Shown: positions 51,416 to 60,129 of the stretch, one piece after another
Layout: each line of letters opens with the position of its first letter
Position numbering within the stretch: position 1 is the first letter of the stretch
DNA from: Micromonospora_G sp044458865
GTDB taxonomy: Bacteria; Actinomycetota; Actinomycetes; Mycobacteriales; Micromonosporaceae
Reading direction: 5' to 3'
Length of the DNA stretch: 64,000 nucleotides
Assembly: GCF_044458865.1 (NCBI RefSeq)
Contig: NZ_JBITIH010000001.1
Location: forward strand, 1-64,000
Translations under genes and position numbers: made by a program
The notes under the pieces: model-generated
Told to the model about the DNA's origin: nothing
The model's input: only the letters and a program-made list of their open reading frames with translations
Database searches by the model: none

Positions 51416-52828
51416 TCAGGTCGTCTTTCCGGCGGTTGCGGGCCGCGCGGCGACGGTGACGCGGGGGATGAAGGCCGCGACGACCGCGGCTGCGAGGGCG
51501 CCAGCGGCGCAGAACAGAAACGCGGCGGAGTACGCGGATGCGCTGGGGAGCCGACTCCCGGCGGATAGCCCGCCGGCCAGGATGCCGGCCATGACCTGGG
51601 TGCCGATCGACGAACCTACGGAGCGGATCAGGGCATTGACTCCGGCGGCCTCCGCCGCACGGGCGGCCGGCACCGCGTGGACGACGGTCGTGGGTATCAC
51701 CGCCAAGGCCACGCCGACGCCAACGAGAGCGACGAACGACCAGCACAGGATCGCCAGCTGGCTGCCGTGCCCGACGGCGAGCAGGACAGAGCCGAGCGCG
51801 GTTACACCGGCTGCGGCCGCAAGCGCGGCACGGCCGCCGTAGCGGTGGTACAGGATGGCGGAAACCGGGCCGCCGGCCATCATGGCCAGGCTACCGGGCA
51901 GCAGGAGTAGGCCCGCCCGGGTGGCGTCGGCACCGAAGCCGTACCCGGTGCTTGTCGGCGCCTCGGCGAACTGCGGCACCAGAACGAACACCCCGAACAT
52001 GCCGCAGCCAACCAGGAACGTCGTGATGTTCGTGATGAGCACCGAGGGCAGGACCAGCAGTCTCAGGTCAACCAGCGGGTGGGCCACACGCCGTTCCACC
52101 AGGCCGAAAAGCACCAGCACCGCCAACCCCACGGCGATCAAGCCGATCGTACGACCGGAGGCCCATCCCCAGGTGCTGCCACGGCTGACCGCGAGCAGCG
52201 GGAGCGTCACGCCGATGCCGAGCAGCACGGTGCCGATCAGGTCTACCCGCCCGCCGATCGACTGCCCTGCGGCTTCCGGCATGCCAAAGCCGACCGCCAC
52301 GGCCGACGCGGCTGCCATCACGGCGGTGATCCAGAAGATCCAGGTGTACGAGGTGTGGTCCACGATCAGACCGCCCAGTACGAGGCCGAGCCCACTGCCG
52401 ACGCCGAAGATCGCCGAGATGACGCCGATCGCTCGGGCACGACGCTCAGCGGGGAACGCCGACCGGGCGATTCCCACAGCCAGCGGGATGACTCCGCCGC
52501 CCGCACCTTGGAGCACACGGCCGGCCAGAACCACACCCAGATGGTCGGAAAGTGCGCTGATCACGGATCCAGCCGCAAACACCGCCAGGACAACTACGAG
52601 CATTCGGTGCCGCCCGAAGAGATCGCCGAGCCTGCTGAAAACCGGTGTGAAGACCGCTGAGGCGATCAGGTACGAGGTCAACATCCAGGTCACGTTCTGC
52701 TGCTCGGTGTGCAGCGCGGACGCGAGGGCGGGCAGGGCTGGCAGGACCGTCGTCTGGGCCAGGGCGTACGCGAGCGTCCCCAGCCCCATGGCGGCGAGCG
52801 CTCGGTTCATCGGAAAGGTGTCTTTCAT
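51416..52828 (-). CDS. MFS multidrug efflux transporter (DHA2, 14-helix type)
   Basis: 470 residues from ATG 52828; ATG 52810 is also possible. About 14 hydrophobic segments; DHA2 hallmarks 'QQNVTWMLTSYLIASAVFTPVFSRLGDLFGRHRMLVVVLAVFAAGSVISAL' and motif C-like 'SAIFGVGSGLGLVLGGLIVDHTSYTWIFWI'. Proton-driven drug or metabolite exporter in the cytoplasmic membrane. First gene of a pair with the TetR regulator. A long inverted repeat lies in its promoter (52845-52889). Confidence 0.92.
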   Translation of the reverse strand: MKDTFPMNRALAAMGLGTLAYALAQTTVLPALPALASALHTEQQNVTWMLTSYLIASAVFTPVFSRLGDLFGRHRMLVVVLAVFAAGSVISALSDHLGVVLAGRVLQGAGGGVIPLAVGIARSAFPAERRARAIGVISAIFGVGSGLGLVLGGLIVDHTSYTWIFWITAVMAAASAVAVGFGMPEAAGQSIGGRVDLIGTVLLGIGVTLPLLAVSRGSTWGWASGRTIGLIAVGLAVLVLFGLVERRVAHPLVDLRLLVLPSVLITNITTFLVGCGMFGVFVLVPQFAEAPTSTGYGFGADATRAGLLLLPGSLAMMAGGPVSAILYHRYGGRAALAAAAGVTALGSVLLAVGHGSQLAILCWSFVALVGVGVALAVIPTTVVHAVPAARAAEAAGVNALIRSVGSSIGTQVMAGILAGGLSAGSRLPSASAYSAAFLFCAAGALAAAVVAAFIPRVTVAARPATAGKTT

Positions 52829-52844
52829 GGCCCCTCATAGGTGG

Positions 52845-52889
52845 ACTCCAGGGTTCGGTTAGCGGGACGAGTAAACCGGACCCTGGAGT
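52845..52889. promoter_or_regulatory. Long inverted repeat in the MFS promoter
   Basis: ACTCCAGGGTTCGGTT (52845-52860) and AACCGGACCCTGGAGT (52874-52889) pair at 15 of 16 positions across a 13-nt spacer, 17 nt upstream of the MFS start. The ACCCTGGAGT arms resemble half-sites of MerR-type regulators. They do not contain the GGAC-N6-GTCC core. It may be an operator or a stem in the leader RNA. Confidence 0.65.
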
Positions 52890-53074
52890 TCGTTTGCCGA
52901 CGAGGCGACCTGAATGTGGTCGACCACACAGCACTCTCGTGAACCGGGAACACAGCGGGAGACCCCTACCGGGCCATGACCGCGAGCTGTGCCTTTCGCC
53001 CGGTGACCGGTCACCGGTCACCGGCCGGATGGACGAGCCGGACCCGTCCAGGCGCCAAAGCAGCGGAACGGGCC

Positions 53075-53345
53075 CTTCACAGAGTCGGAGGACGCGGAAA
53101 CCGATTCTCGACACTGCTCGGCAACTGCCGGGACGCATCATCGAGACTGGCGCAGTGCGCACGCCCAATGTGCAGTTGGCCCTTCCCCAGGCGACGGCCG
53201 CAAGCCACAACGCCTCGGCCTCGTCTTTGGTTTCGCCGAGTTCGACCGCTACCCGGTGAGCCTCGATTGACAGTCGCGCACCGTCCGCGGGCCGGTCCTC
53301 GCAGTAGACGAGAACCCTGGGCAGCCAAGTTTCGGACAGCCCTCT
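53075..53345 (-). pseudogene. Possible remnant of a TPR-containing regulator
   Basis: Read leftwards from 53345, one frame gives 'GLSETWLPRVLVYCEDRPADGARLSIEAHRVAVELGETKDEAEALWLAAVAWGRA'; a shift into another frame at about 53170 continues as 'QLHIGRAHCASLDDASRQL'. The helical repeat pattern resembles TPR segments of large actinomycete regulators. No start, stop or DNA-binding domain is present. The rest of 52890-53364 shows nothing. Weak evidence. Confidence 0.25.
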
Positions 53346-53364
53346 GGCGAACCGCCGAGGCTGG

Positions 53365-54549
53365 TCAGTCGATCGGCAGCGGGGCACCGGCGAGTTGCCG
53401 CGACCAAACGCCCAGCTCGATGACCAGGGTGATCAGCAGAACCAGGTTCGCCACCAGCATGATCGCGATCGGCGGCAGCAGCGACGCAGCCGGGCCAACG
53501 GCTGCCAGGGCGCCCAGCGCGGCAAGCCGAGACCAGAGCGGCCGGCGAGTCGCGACGAGGTCGAAGAGCACGGCGCCGATCAGGAACAGCGCGGGGCCGC
53601 CAAGAAGCGCGGCGGTCCAGCCAGGTGTCGTCTCGCCGAACGGCCGCTCGATGACCAGCGAGACGCTCGCCGACATCAACACGACGCCGCCGACCATCAC
53701 CAGATGCGCGTAGGAGGTGTAGGTGCTGGACCGGACCCGTTCCACGACCGCGAGCATCTGCGGCCCCAGCAGTTGCCGGACCCGGTGGAAATACAGCTGG
53801 AACAGCAGGACCACGCTGGTGAACGCGAGCGCGCACGCGGCCACCCGATCAGCCGTGAACCGATGTCCGGCAAGTCCCAGGCCAGCGGAGAGAACCAGCT
53901 CACCGAGCCCGATAATAAAGATCTCCCGGTGCCGCTCGGCCAGATGAGCACCGGTGAAGATCTGGCTTGCCGGTTGGGTCGCGCCGAACCGCGGAGTGGG
54001 CCAGCCAATCCAGGCAGCCCCAATATCGATCGCCACCGCGATCGACCAGAGCACCAGCCGGGCCGTACCTTCGGTGAACAGCCCGGCTATCCAGGGCGTG
54101 GCGCTGACCCCGAACCAGAAGGCGACCCGCACATGGCGGGCCTGGATGTCCCGGTTCACCCGGGTCCGGGGAATGAGCATGGCGCCGCGGGCCACAGCCA
54201 TGGCGTAGTACGCGGCCACGAAAATCCACCCGTGCGACCCGAAAGCCTTCGGCACCGCGATCGCCATCACCAACGTGCCCAACATGAGCAGCAACACCAG
54301 GGCCTGGATCACCGGCAGTCGCGGACTGAAGAGGTCCGTCACCCACGCGGTCAGCACCCAGATCCACCACGCGGCGAGCAGCAGCACGGCGGTCTGCAGG
54401 GCGTTACGGAGGCTGAGATCGTTGCCCAGCCGCTCGGCGAGCCGGGAGAGCATGAAGATGTAAACCAGGTCGAAGAAGAGTTCGAGGAAGGTCGGATACT
54501 CGGGATCGCCGCGCCGGCGCAGAATCCGGGGCAGCGGGAGATTCGTCAT
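53365..54549 (-). CDS. Low temperature requirement protein A (LtrA)-like membrane protein
   Basis: 394 residues from ATG 54549. Family signature near the N-terminus 'PTFLELFFDLVYIFMLSRLAERL', then about 10-11 membrane segments. Central 'HLAERHREIFIIGLGELVLSAG' and 'AYAHLVMVGGVVLMS'-type (here SYAHLVMVGGVVLMS) match LtrA. Function of the family is unknown; the name comes from a cold-growth phenotype in Listeria. It is divergent from a paralog at 54705-55916. Confidence 0.9.
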   Translation of the reverse strand: MTNLPLPRILRRRGDPEYPTFLELFFDLVYIFMLSRLAERLGNDLSLRNALQTAVLLLAAWWIWVLTAWVTDLFSPRLPVIQALVLLLMLGTLVMAIAVPKAFGSHGWIFVAAYYAMAVARGAMLIPRTRVNRDIQARHVRVAFWFGVSATPWIAGLFTEGTARLVLWSIAVAIDIGAAWIGWPTPRFGATQPASQIFTGAHLAERHREIFIIGLGELVLSAGLGLAGHRFTADRVAACALAFTSVVLLFQLYFHRVRQLLGPQMLAVVERVRSSTYTSYAHLVMVGGVVLMSASVSLVIERPFGETTPGWTAALLGGPALFLIGAVLFDLVATRRPLWSRLAALGALAAVGPAASLLPPIAIMLVANLVLLITLVIELGVWSRQLAGAPLPID

Positions 54550-54704
54550 CGCCTCGTCCTCACTGGCGTTTCACACCCCCCTTTCGGCCGGCGACCGGGC
54601 CGCCGCCTGGAGCGCTGGCCACGGGCCACGACGCCAACCCCGGGGCCCATATCACCTATAGACTTACAAACCGGGAGGCAGTTCGAGGGCTGAACGCAAG
54701 GAGC

Positions 54705-55916
54705 GTGGCGGGATGGGGTGACCGGTCGATGACGGACAGCAGCGCCGAGCAGGCCGCCGCCGAGAGCAAGGATCCGGAGCGGCCGGCGTTCCTGGAACTC
54801 TTCTTCGACCTGGTCTACGTCCTTGCGCTGATCACGCTTGCAGAAAAACTGGCCGTAGATCCGAGTTGGGCGGGCGCCGGCCAGACGCTGATCCTGCTCC
54901 TGACCTTTACGCTGCTCTGGGCGCTGACGGTGTGGGCGGGTGACTCGTTCGATCTGGGCAGTCCGCGGACCCAGCCGCAGGTCGTGGGGATCATGGCGGG
55001 CAGCGTGCTCCTGGCGGCCACGGTTCCCGACGCGTACGACTCTCGGGGACTGCTGTTCGCGGTGACCTACGTGACGCTACATCTCGCGTCCGGCCTCTAC
55101 TTCCAACTGGTCCTGCCAGCATCCCCGCCCAAGGCCAGAGGCGGCCGGATCGTCGTCTGGGAAGCACTCGCCGCAGTGCCGTGGATCCTTGGTGGGCTGG
55201 CCGCCGGGACGACCCGCGCAGTGCTGTGGGCGGTCGGGATATCGGTCGAGTACCTCGGCGTCTCGCTCGGCTGGCCACTCCCCCGATCTCGCCGCGTCCC
55301 AGAGCCGCGGCTGGTCGGCGAGCGGATCTCCGAACGCTACCGCCAGTTCGTGATCATCGCGCTCGGCGCGTCAATCTTCATCGCCGGAACCTCGTACAGC
55401 GAACATCGATACACCGTACGGTCAGCGCTCGCGCTAGCCACGGTGTTCATGATTACTGTGCTGATGTGGCGGATCTACATCTACCGCGCCGGAGAGCTGA
55501 TGACCGTCGCGCTCATCCGCGCCGTCACTCCGGCCCGGCTCAGCCAACTCACCGCAGTCGCCCATCTGATCATGGTGGCGGGGATCGTAGGCACAGCGGC
55601 CACCAGCCAACTCGTCATCGGGCGCCCGACCGGCGACACCCCACCCGCCTGGGTGGCAGTCATTCTTGGCGGTCCGGCCCTCTTCCTGATCGGACGGGGC
55701 CTACTCGACTATCTGGTCTTCGGACGGGTCGCCCGGACCAAGGTGGTCGGCCTGGTCCTGTTGGTCGTCCTGGCACCCGCGGCAGCCATGGTGCCACCGA
55801 TCTTGGTAACCCTGATCGCCGCGGTCGTCCTCACCGCCATCGCCGCGGTCAGCCTGCCGCTGACCCGGGCGAACCCCCCACCTCCGGCACCGCCGAGGCT
55901 GACCCGGGCGGCCTAG
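54705..55916 (+). CDS. LtrA-like membrane protein (second copy)
   Basis: 403 residues from GTG 54705; AAGGAG lies only 1 nt before it, so ATG 54729 (395 residues) may be the true start. N-terminal 'PAFLELFFDLVYVLALITLAEKL', central 'RISERYRQFVIIALGASIFIAG' and 'AVAHLIMVAGIVGTAATSQLVI' mirror the divergent copy at 53365-54549. About 10-11 membrane helices and a Pro-rich tail. The region between the two starts (155 bp) must hold both promoters. Function unknown. Confidence 0.88.
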   Translation: MAGWGDRSMTDSSAEQAAAESKDPERPAFLELFFDLVYVLALITLAEKLAVDPSWAGAGQTLILLLTFTLLWALTVWAGDSFDLGSPRTQPQVVGIMAGSVLLAATVPDAYDSRGLLFAVTYVTLHLASGLYFQLVLPASPPKARGGRIVVWEALAAVPWILGGLAAGTTRAVLWAVGISVEYLGVSLGWPLPRSRRVPEPRLVGERISERYRQFVIIALGASIFIAGTSYSEHRYTVRSALALATVFMITVLMWRIYIYRAGELMTVALIRAVTPARLSQLTAVAHLIMVAGIVGTAATSQLVIGRPTGDTPPAWVAVILGGPALFLIGRGLLDYLVFGRVARTKVVGLVLLVVLAPAAAMVPPILVTLIAAVVLTAIAAVSLPLTRANPPPPAPPRLTRAA

Positions 55917-55923
55917 GCCACCT

Positions 55924-55963
55924 CGGCCGACCGCACCCCACCGGGATGGAGTGCGGTCGGCCG
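55924..55963. terminator. Bidirectional terminator hairpin
   Basis: CGGCCGACCGCAC (55924-55936) and GTGCGGTCGGCCG (55951-55963) form a perfect 13-bp stem with a 14-nt loop, between the convergent LtrA-like gene (stop 55916) and subtilase gene (stop 55971). Confidence 0.8.
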
Positions 55964-55970
55964 ACGTCCG

Positions 55971-58900
55971 TCATTTCAGCGCGTAGGCCCGGATGATGGT
56001 CTGGCGTTGAGCGTTGCCGTCGGGGTCGGTGACCACGGAACGCAGCGAGACGAACTCCGCGCCGACCGGGTGGTCGACGGTGACCGCCCACCGGCTGCGG
56101 TCGCCCCCGACCCTGGTCGGTTTCCAACTCCTGCCGTCGTCGTAGGAGACCTCGACAACCGGGGTGGAGACCCTGCCCGGGCTGTCGCTGCCATTGCGCT
56201 GCACCGAGACCGGGATCGTGAACGGCTCGCCGGCGGGTGCGGCGTTGTGGTCGTCGAGATCCGGCGCGTACCGCACCGCGAGCAGCGGCAGGTGGACGGC
56301 GTGCAGGGGATCGTCGTTGCGCTGCGAGGCGAAGGTCCACTCCACGTCGACCCGGGTGGACAGTCGGGCGTAGCCGGACCGGTCGGCGGTGGTTCGGAGC
56401 GTGTACACCGCCCGTTCCGGTCCGACATCGAACACGCCACGGGTCGCCTCGTCGGACTCGCCGATCACCTCACCGTCGCGCAGCAGTTGGGTCTTCCCAA
56501 GCACGAAAGTGTCACCCCAGCGGCCTCGGCCCTGGTCGGAGAGGAGCGACTGTTGGAGGTACAACTGGTCCAGGCCACGGAACGACGCGGCGCCCCCGTA
56601 CCGGGCGTCGGCCATGGCGGGTCCGAACACGCCCACGTTCCAGCGTACGGTGGTGGTCTTGTTCCGGCGGAAGACCATCGGCGCGTACTGCGTGAACTGG
56701 GTACGGATCTCGCCGTCGACGACCTCGCTGAAGGCACGCAGGTCCCACGGCACGTCCGGGGTGTAGTACTCGGTCAGGGCGCCGGGCAGGGGGATGGCGA
56801 CGGCGAACTCGCGGAGCCCGGTCGAGCCGGGTGTGCTCATGGCGTGCTCGGCGCGGACCTGGGCGAGGTTCTGTCGCCGGTCGTTCCACCCCGGCGTGCG
56901 GGGGATCCCGTCCCTGGTGCGCTTGAGCTGGTAGAGGTAGGGGCTGTTGTCGAACGTCTGGCCGTTCCACTTCGCCATCAGCGTCTCGACGGTGAAGGTG
57001 AAGTCGTCGTGGCGGGTGGTCGACGGTTTGACGGTCAGGTCGGGGAGTCGCCCGGCCGGTACCCAGGTCGTCGCGCCGACAGGGCCGCGTCCGTTCCCGA
57101 GTTCGCGGGTGTAGTCGAGCTGGGTCTGGACGTGCCGCGCGGTCCGGTCGTCGATCGTGATGTCGACCGGCACGGTTTCACGGGCGTCGTAGACCACCTC
57201 GGTGTCCCGGGTGACCACGAACGTCGGCTCGGCGAAGTCCGCCAGGCGCCCGGTGTCCGGGTCCGAGATGAAGCCGGTGTAGGTGTATTCCCCGCGCGGC
57301 AGGCGGAGGGTGATCGGGCCGGTGGCGAAGCCCTTGTAGATGCCGATGTGGTCGATCGGCACGAACCGGTAGCGGTACTCGTCGGCCGGCGTCCCGTCGT
57401 GACCGATCGCCTTCACGGTGACGTCGTAGCTCTCGATCTCCCGGCTCACCGCGACCGGCGTACGGACCGCGCCGCCACCGTTCGACGGGGTCGCGTTGAC
57501 CACGCCGGTGAAGGCGCCGGTGGGTCCGTCGAAGGTGGTGTCGGCGGTGACGGTGGTGGTCGCCTGGCCACCGGCCGGCACGGTCAGCGTCGCGGGGGCG
57601 AAGGTGAACATCCCCTCCGGTGCCGGGGACCGGTCCTCGCTCCGGACATCGGCCGCGAGGTCGAGCGTGACCGGGCTGGTGCCGAGGTTGGTGTAGGTAA
57701 CGGTTCTGCTGATCGGCTGGTTGTCGTGGTGCGGCCACCGCACGGTGCCCAGGTTGAGGTTCGTCGGGAAGGCGACCACCGTCGTCCTGACGGCCGCGGC
57801 GAGGTCGACCCGGCCGGCACCCTGCTCGAAGATCGTCAGCCCGTCGTTCGGGGCGGCGCTGCCCATGAGTGCGGCCTTGAGCTGGTCCGCTTTCCAGTCC
57901 GGGTGTGCTCCGGCGAGGATCGCGGCCGCGCCGGCGACGTGCGGGGTGGCCATCGAGGTGCCGGACAGCGGCAGGTGGCTCTGCCCCGGCTCACCCTGCC
58001 CGCTGTTCCTGGCCCGCGCTGCGGTGATGTCGACGCCGGGCGCGGTGATGTCCGGTTTGATCCCGCCGTCCAGGATCCGCGGGCCGCGTCCGGAGAACTC
58101 CGCCAGCTCGTCATCGCGGTTGACCGCGCCCACGGTCAGGGCGGCGTCAGCCGCGCCCGGCGACTCGATGCTGGCCGGGTCGTTGCCCGTGGCGACCACG
58201 AACAGCGTGCCCGTCCTGGCGGTGAGTTCGTTGACCGCCTGTGACAGCGGATCCGTGCCGTCGCTGGGGCTGCCGCCCAGGCTCATGTTCACCACATCGG
58301 CGCCCTGCGACGTGGCCCACTCCATGCCCGCGATGACCGAGGACTCGCTTCCGGTGCCGTCGTCGCCGAGCACCTTCGCGTTGAGGATCCGAGTGTCCGG
58401 CGCGACCCCCCGGTACCGGGCGTCCCGGCCGGCGACGATGGACGCGACGTGGGTACCGTGCCCGTGCCGGTCGTCGGGGTCGGCGCCGCCGGTGAAGTCA
58501 CTCGCGCCCACCACCGCGTCGGCCAGGTCCGGGTGCCCGGCGTCGATCCCGGTGTCCAGCACCGCGACCGTGGTACCCGCCCCGGTGTGCCCGGCGCTCC
58601 ACGCCACCGGGGCGCCGATCTGCGGCACCGAGTGCTCCAGCGAGGCCCGGACTCGCCCGTCGAGCCAGACCCGCTCGGCGCTCCGAGCCGTCGGCCAGTA
58701 CACGGCGGAACGCTCCACGGAGACGGCCGTCACGCCCACGGCCGGCAGCACCCGGTTCACCCGGGCGGCCGCGCTGCGCGGTGTCGGGCCGGCGTGGTCG
58801 ACGATCAGCGGCAGCCGGGGGGCCGTGGCGTCGTCGAATCCGGAGTCGACCAACTCGGTGACGTTGAACAGCCGCGGGTCCAGCCTGCCCGCTCGCAGGA

Positions 58901-59171
58901 GGGCCTGCGCGTCCTCGGGCACGATGTGTGTGTCACCCCGTTCGTCGGTGTACGAGTGGAACATCAGGTGTTCCCGGCCCTTCGCCGCCCGTACGTTCAC
59001 CACGCGGGTACCGCTGACCGTCACCGTGTCGCCGGTCAGCAACGTCACGGTCGCGCTTTCGGCGGCGAGCCGCTGAGCCGTCACAGGGCTGGCCGCCGCC
59101 TCCGGCACGACCACCCCGGACGCCGCCGTGACGACGACCAGTAGCGCCGACAGTGCCGTTCTTCTTCGCAT
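55971..59171 (-). CDS. Secreted S8 family serine peptidase
   Basis: 1066 residues from ATG 59171, which has GGGGAG 6 nt upstream; ATG 59177 has the same purine run directly adjacent and is less likely. Signal peptide (RRRTALSALLVVVTAASGVVVPEAAAS), propeptide-like 'VTLLTGDTVTVSG' and 'LFNVTELVDSGFDDA'. Catalytic Asp206 (VAVLDTGID), His238 (GHGTHVAS) and Ser406 (SGTSMATPHVAG). Fn3-like and beta-rich C-terminal domains follow. It is about 190 residues shorter than the 17449 paralog and has no PA domain that I can see. Its start codon overlaps the stop of the truncated sigma gene. Confidence 0.93.
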   Translation of the reverse strand: MRRRTALSALLVVVTAASGVVVPEAAASPVTAQRLAAESATVTLLTGDTVTVSGTRVVNVRAAKGREHLMFHSYTDERGDTHIVPEDAQALLRAGRLDPRLFNVTELVDSGFDDATAPRLPLIVDHAGPTPRSAAARVNRVLPAVGVTAVSVERSAVYWPTARSAERVWLDGRVRASLEHSVPQIGAPVAWSAGHTGAGTTVAVLDTGIDAGHPDLADAVVGASDFTGGADPDDRHGHGTHVASIVAGRDARYRGVAPDTRILNAKVLGDDGTGSESSVIAGMEWATSQGADVVNMSLGGSPSDGTDPLSQAVNELTARTGTLFVVATGNDPASIESPGAADAALTVGAVNRDDELAEFSGRGPRILDGGIKPDITAPGVDITAARARNSGQGEPGQSHLPLSGTSMATPHVAGAAAILAGAHPDWKADQLKAALMGSAAPNDGLTIFEQGAGRVDLAAAVRTTVVAFPTNLNLGTVRWPHHDNQPISRTVTYTNLGTSPVTLDLAADVRSEDRSPAPEGMFTFAPATLTVPAGGQATTTVTADTTFDGPTGAFTGVVNATPSNGGGAVRTPVAVSREIESYDVTVKAIGHDGTPADEYRYRFVPIDHIGIYKGFATGPITLRLPRGEYTYTGFISDPDTGRLADFAEPTFVVTRDTEVVYDARETVPVDITIDDRTARHVQTQLDYTRELGNGRGPVGATTWVPAGRLPDLTVKPSTTRHDDFTFTVETLMAKWNGQTFDNSPYLYQLKRTRDGIPRTPGWNDRRQNLAQVRAEHAMSTPGSTGLREFAVAIPLPGALTEYYTPDVPWDLRAFSEVVDGEIRTQFTQYAPMVFRRNKTTTVRWNVGVFGPAMADARYGGAASFRGLDQLYLQQSLLSDQGRGRWGDTFVLGKTQLLRDGEVIGESDEATRGVFDVGPERAVYTLRTTADRSGYARLSTRVDVEWTFASQRNDDPLHAVHLPLLAVRYAPDLDDHNAAPAGEPFTIPVSVQRNGSDSPGRVSTPVVEVSYDDGRSWKPTRVGGDRSRWAVTVDHPVGAEFVSLRSVVTDPDGNAQRQTIIRAYALK

Positions 59172-59593
59172 CACCATCTCCCCACTGTTTCTGGCAAGGG
59201 TTCGTTCGGCGCGGTGACCGCGCTGGTGACCCGGTCGGCGTGCGACGCCTCGGTGGTCGCCGGCACGTACGCCTGCCGCAGCCGGTACTCGCGCGCCTCC
59301 TCGCGCCGATGCTGACTGACCGTGTTGGTGGCGATCCCGTACAGCCACGGCCGGGCGTCCGGATGGGCGGTGTCGAACCGCTCCCGACGGCGGAACGCCG
59401 CCAGAAACGTCTCGGCGACCAGGTCGTCCGCGATTTCGGCACCGCGCCGCCTCGCCAGGTAGCGATGGATGTACGGCTCACGCCTGTCGAAGATCGTCGC
59501 GAAGCTTCCGGGATCCCGGACGGACCGCTCGATCACCGCCGCGTCCGTCAGCACGCCGACGTCGGCGGTCCTGACTCGTCTCAAACGATTCAT
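59171..59593 (-). CDS. ECF sigma factor with region 2 only
   Basis: 140 residues. Region 2 (about 22-98) is clear: 'FATIFDRREPYIHRYLARRRGAEIADDLVAETFLAAFRRRERFDTAHPDARPWLYGIATNTVSQHRREE'. The usual linker begins ('AYVPATTEASHADRVTSAV'), but the protein stops at 'PLPETVGRW' where region 4, the -35 binding HTH, should start (family length about 170-190). The stop overlaps the subtilase start (TGATG), so the end is joined directly to the next gene. It may be a non-functional deletion product, or act as a core-binding fragment. Confidence 0.82.
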   Translation of the reverse strand: MNRLRRVRTADVGVLTDAAVIERSVRDPGSFATIFDRREPYIHRYLARRRGAEIADDLVAETFLAAFRRRERFDTAHPDARPWLYGIATNTVSQHRREEAREYRLRQAYVPATTEASHADRVTSAVTAPNEPLPETVGRW

Positions 59594-59816
59594 GCACGAC
59601 CTTTCGCGGACCGGGGAACCATCACCTGTTATCCGCAGGCCACACGAAAAGGGTTCACGGGCTGGGCGCCCACGTCGCCGAGCGCCGACGAACGGCGAGT
59701 GCCGACCGCGTTCCAGCGGCGGACATCGGAGGACACGTCAACCAGCTGGCGGTACCCGTCCCGCGTCTCGGACAGCCTCGCTCGTAAACCGTTGTGGGAC
59801 CCGTACGATGGTGGGC
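59594..59816. other. Divergent promoter region, no gene seen
   Basis: About 220 bp between the sigma gene start and the riboswitch. It must hold the promoter of the riboswitch-metE transcript and that of the sigma/subtilase pair. No convincing hexamers were assigned. Confidence 0.4.
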
Positions 59817-60003
59817 GGTGCTGGTTCGCCCGACCCTCACAGGTCGGGCGTCGTAAGAGGGAACCCGGTGGAAAACCGGGACTGCCCCGCAGCGGTGAGT
59901 GGGAACGACCGCCGTCAACAAGCACTGGACCGGAAGGTCTGGGAAGCGACGGCCAGTAGGCGACCTTGTGTCATGCCCACGAGTCCGAAGACCTGCCAGC
60001 GCT
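59817..60003 (+). ncRNA. Cobalamin (B12) riboswitch
   Basis: The conserved segments occur in order: GTGCTGGTTC at about 59818, the paired AGAGGGAACCCGGTGG / ACCGGGACTGCCCCGCA region (59857-59892), GCGGTGAGTGGGAACGACCG, CACTGG (59924-59929), GGGAAGCGACGGCCAGTAGG (59941-59960) and CACGAGTCCGAAGACCTGCC (59979-59998). It lies in the leader of metE and should lower MetE synthesis when cobalamin is present. The end positions are approximate. Confidence 0.95.
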
Positions 60004-60081
60004 GCGCACGCCGCCCGGTGTGCGCCGCCGGCGGTCCCTCGGGAGGGCCAGGGCGGAGAGACGGCACCTCGCTGTGCCCTG

Positions 60082-60123
60082 TCTTCCCCTCTCCCGTGCC
60101 CGCCGGGCACTTCGAGGGAAGGA
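60082..60123 (+). promoter_or_regulatory. Candidate ribosome-binding-site sequestering helix of metE
   Basis: TCTTCCCCTC (60082-60091) can pair with the ribosome-binding region GAGGGAAGGA (60114-60123) at 9 of 10 positions, one of them a wobble. The loop encloses a second stem GTGCCC/GGGCAC (60096-60110). This would block translation and could be the riboswitch output. Prediction by eye only. Confidence 0.5.
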
Positions 60124-60129
60124 CCCCCT

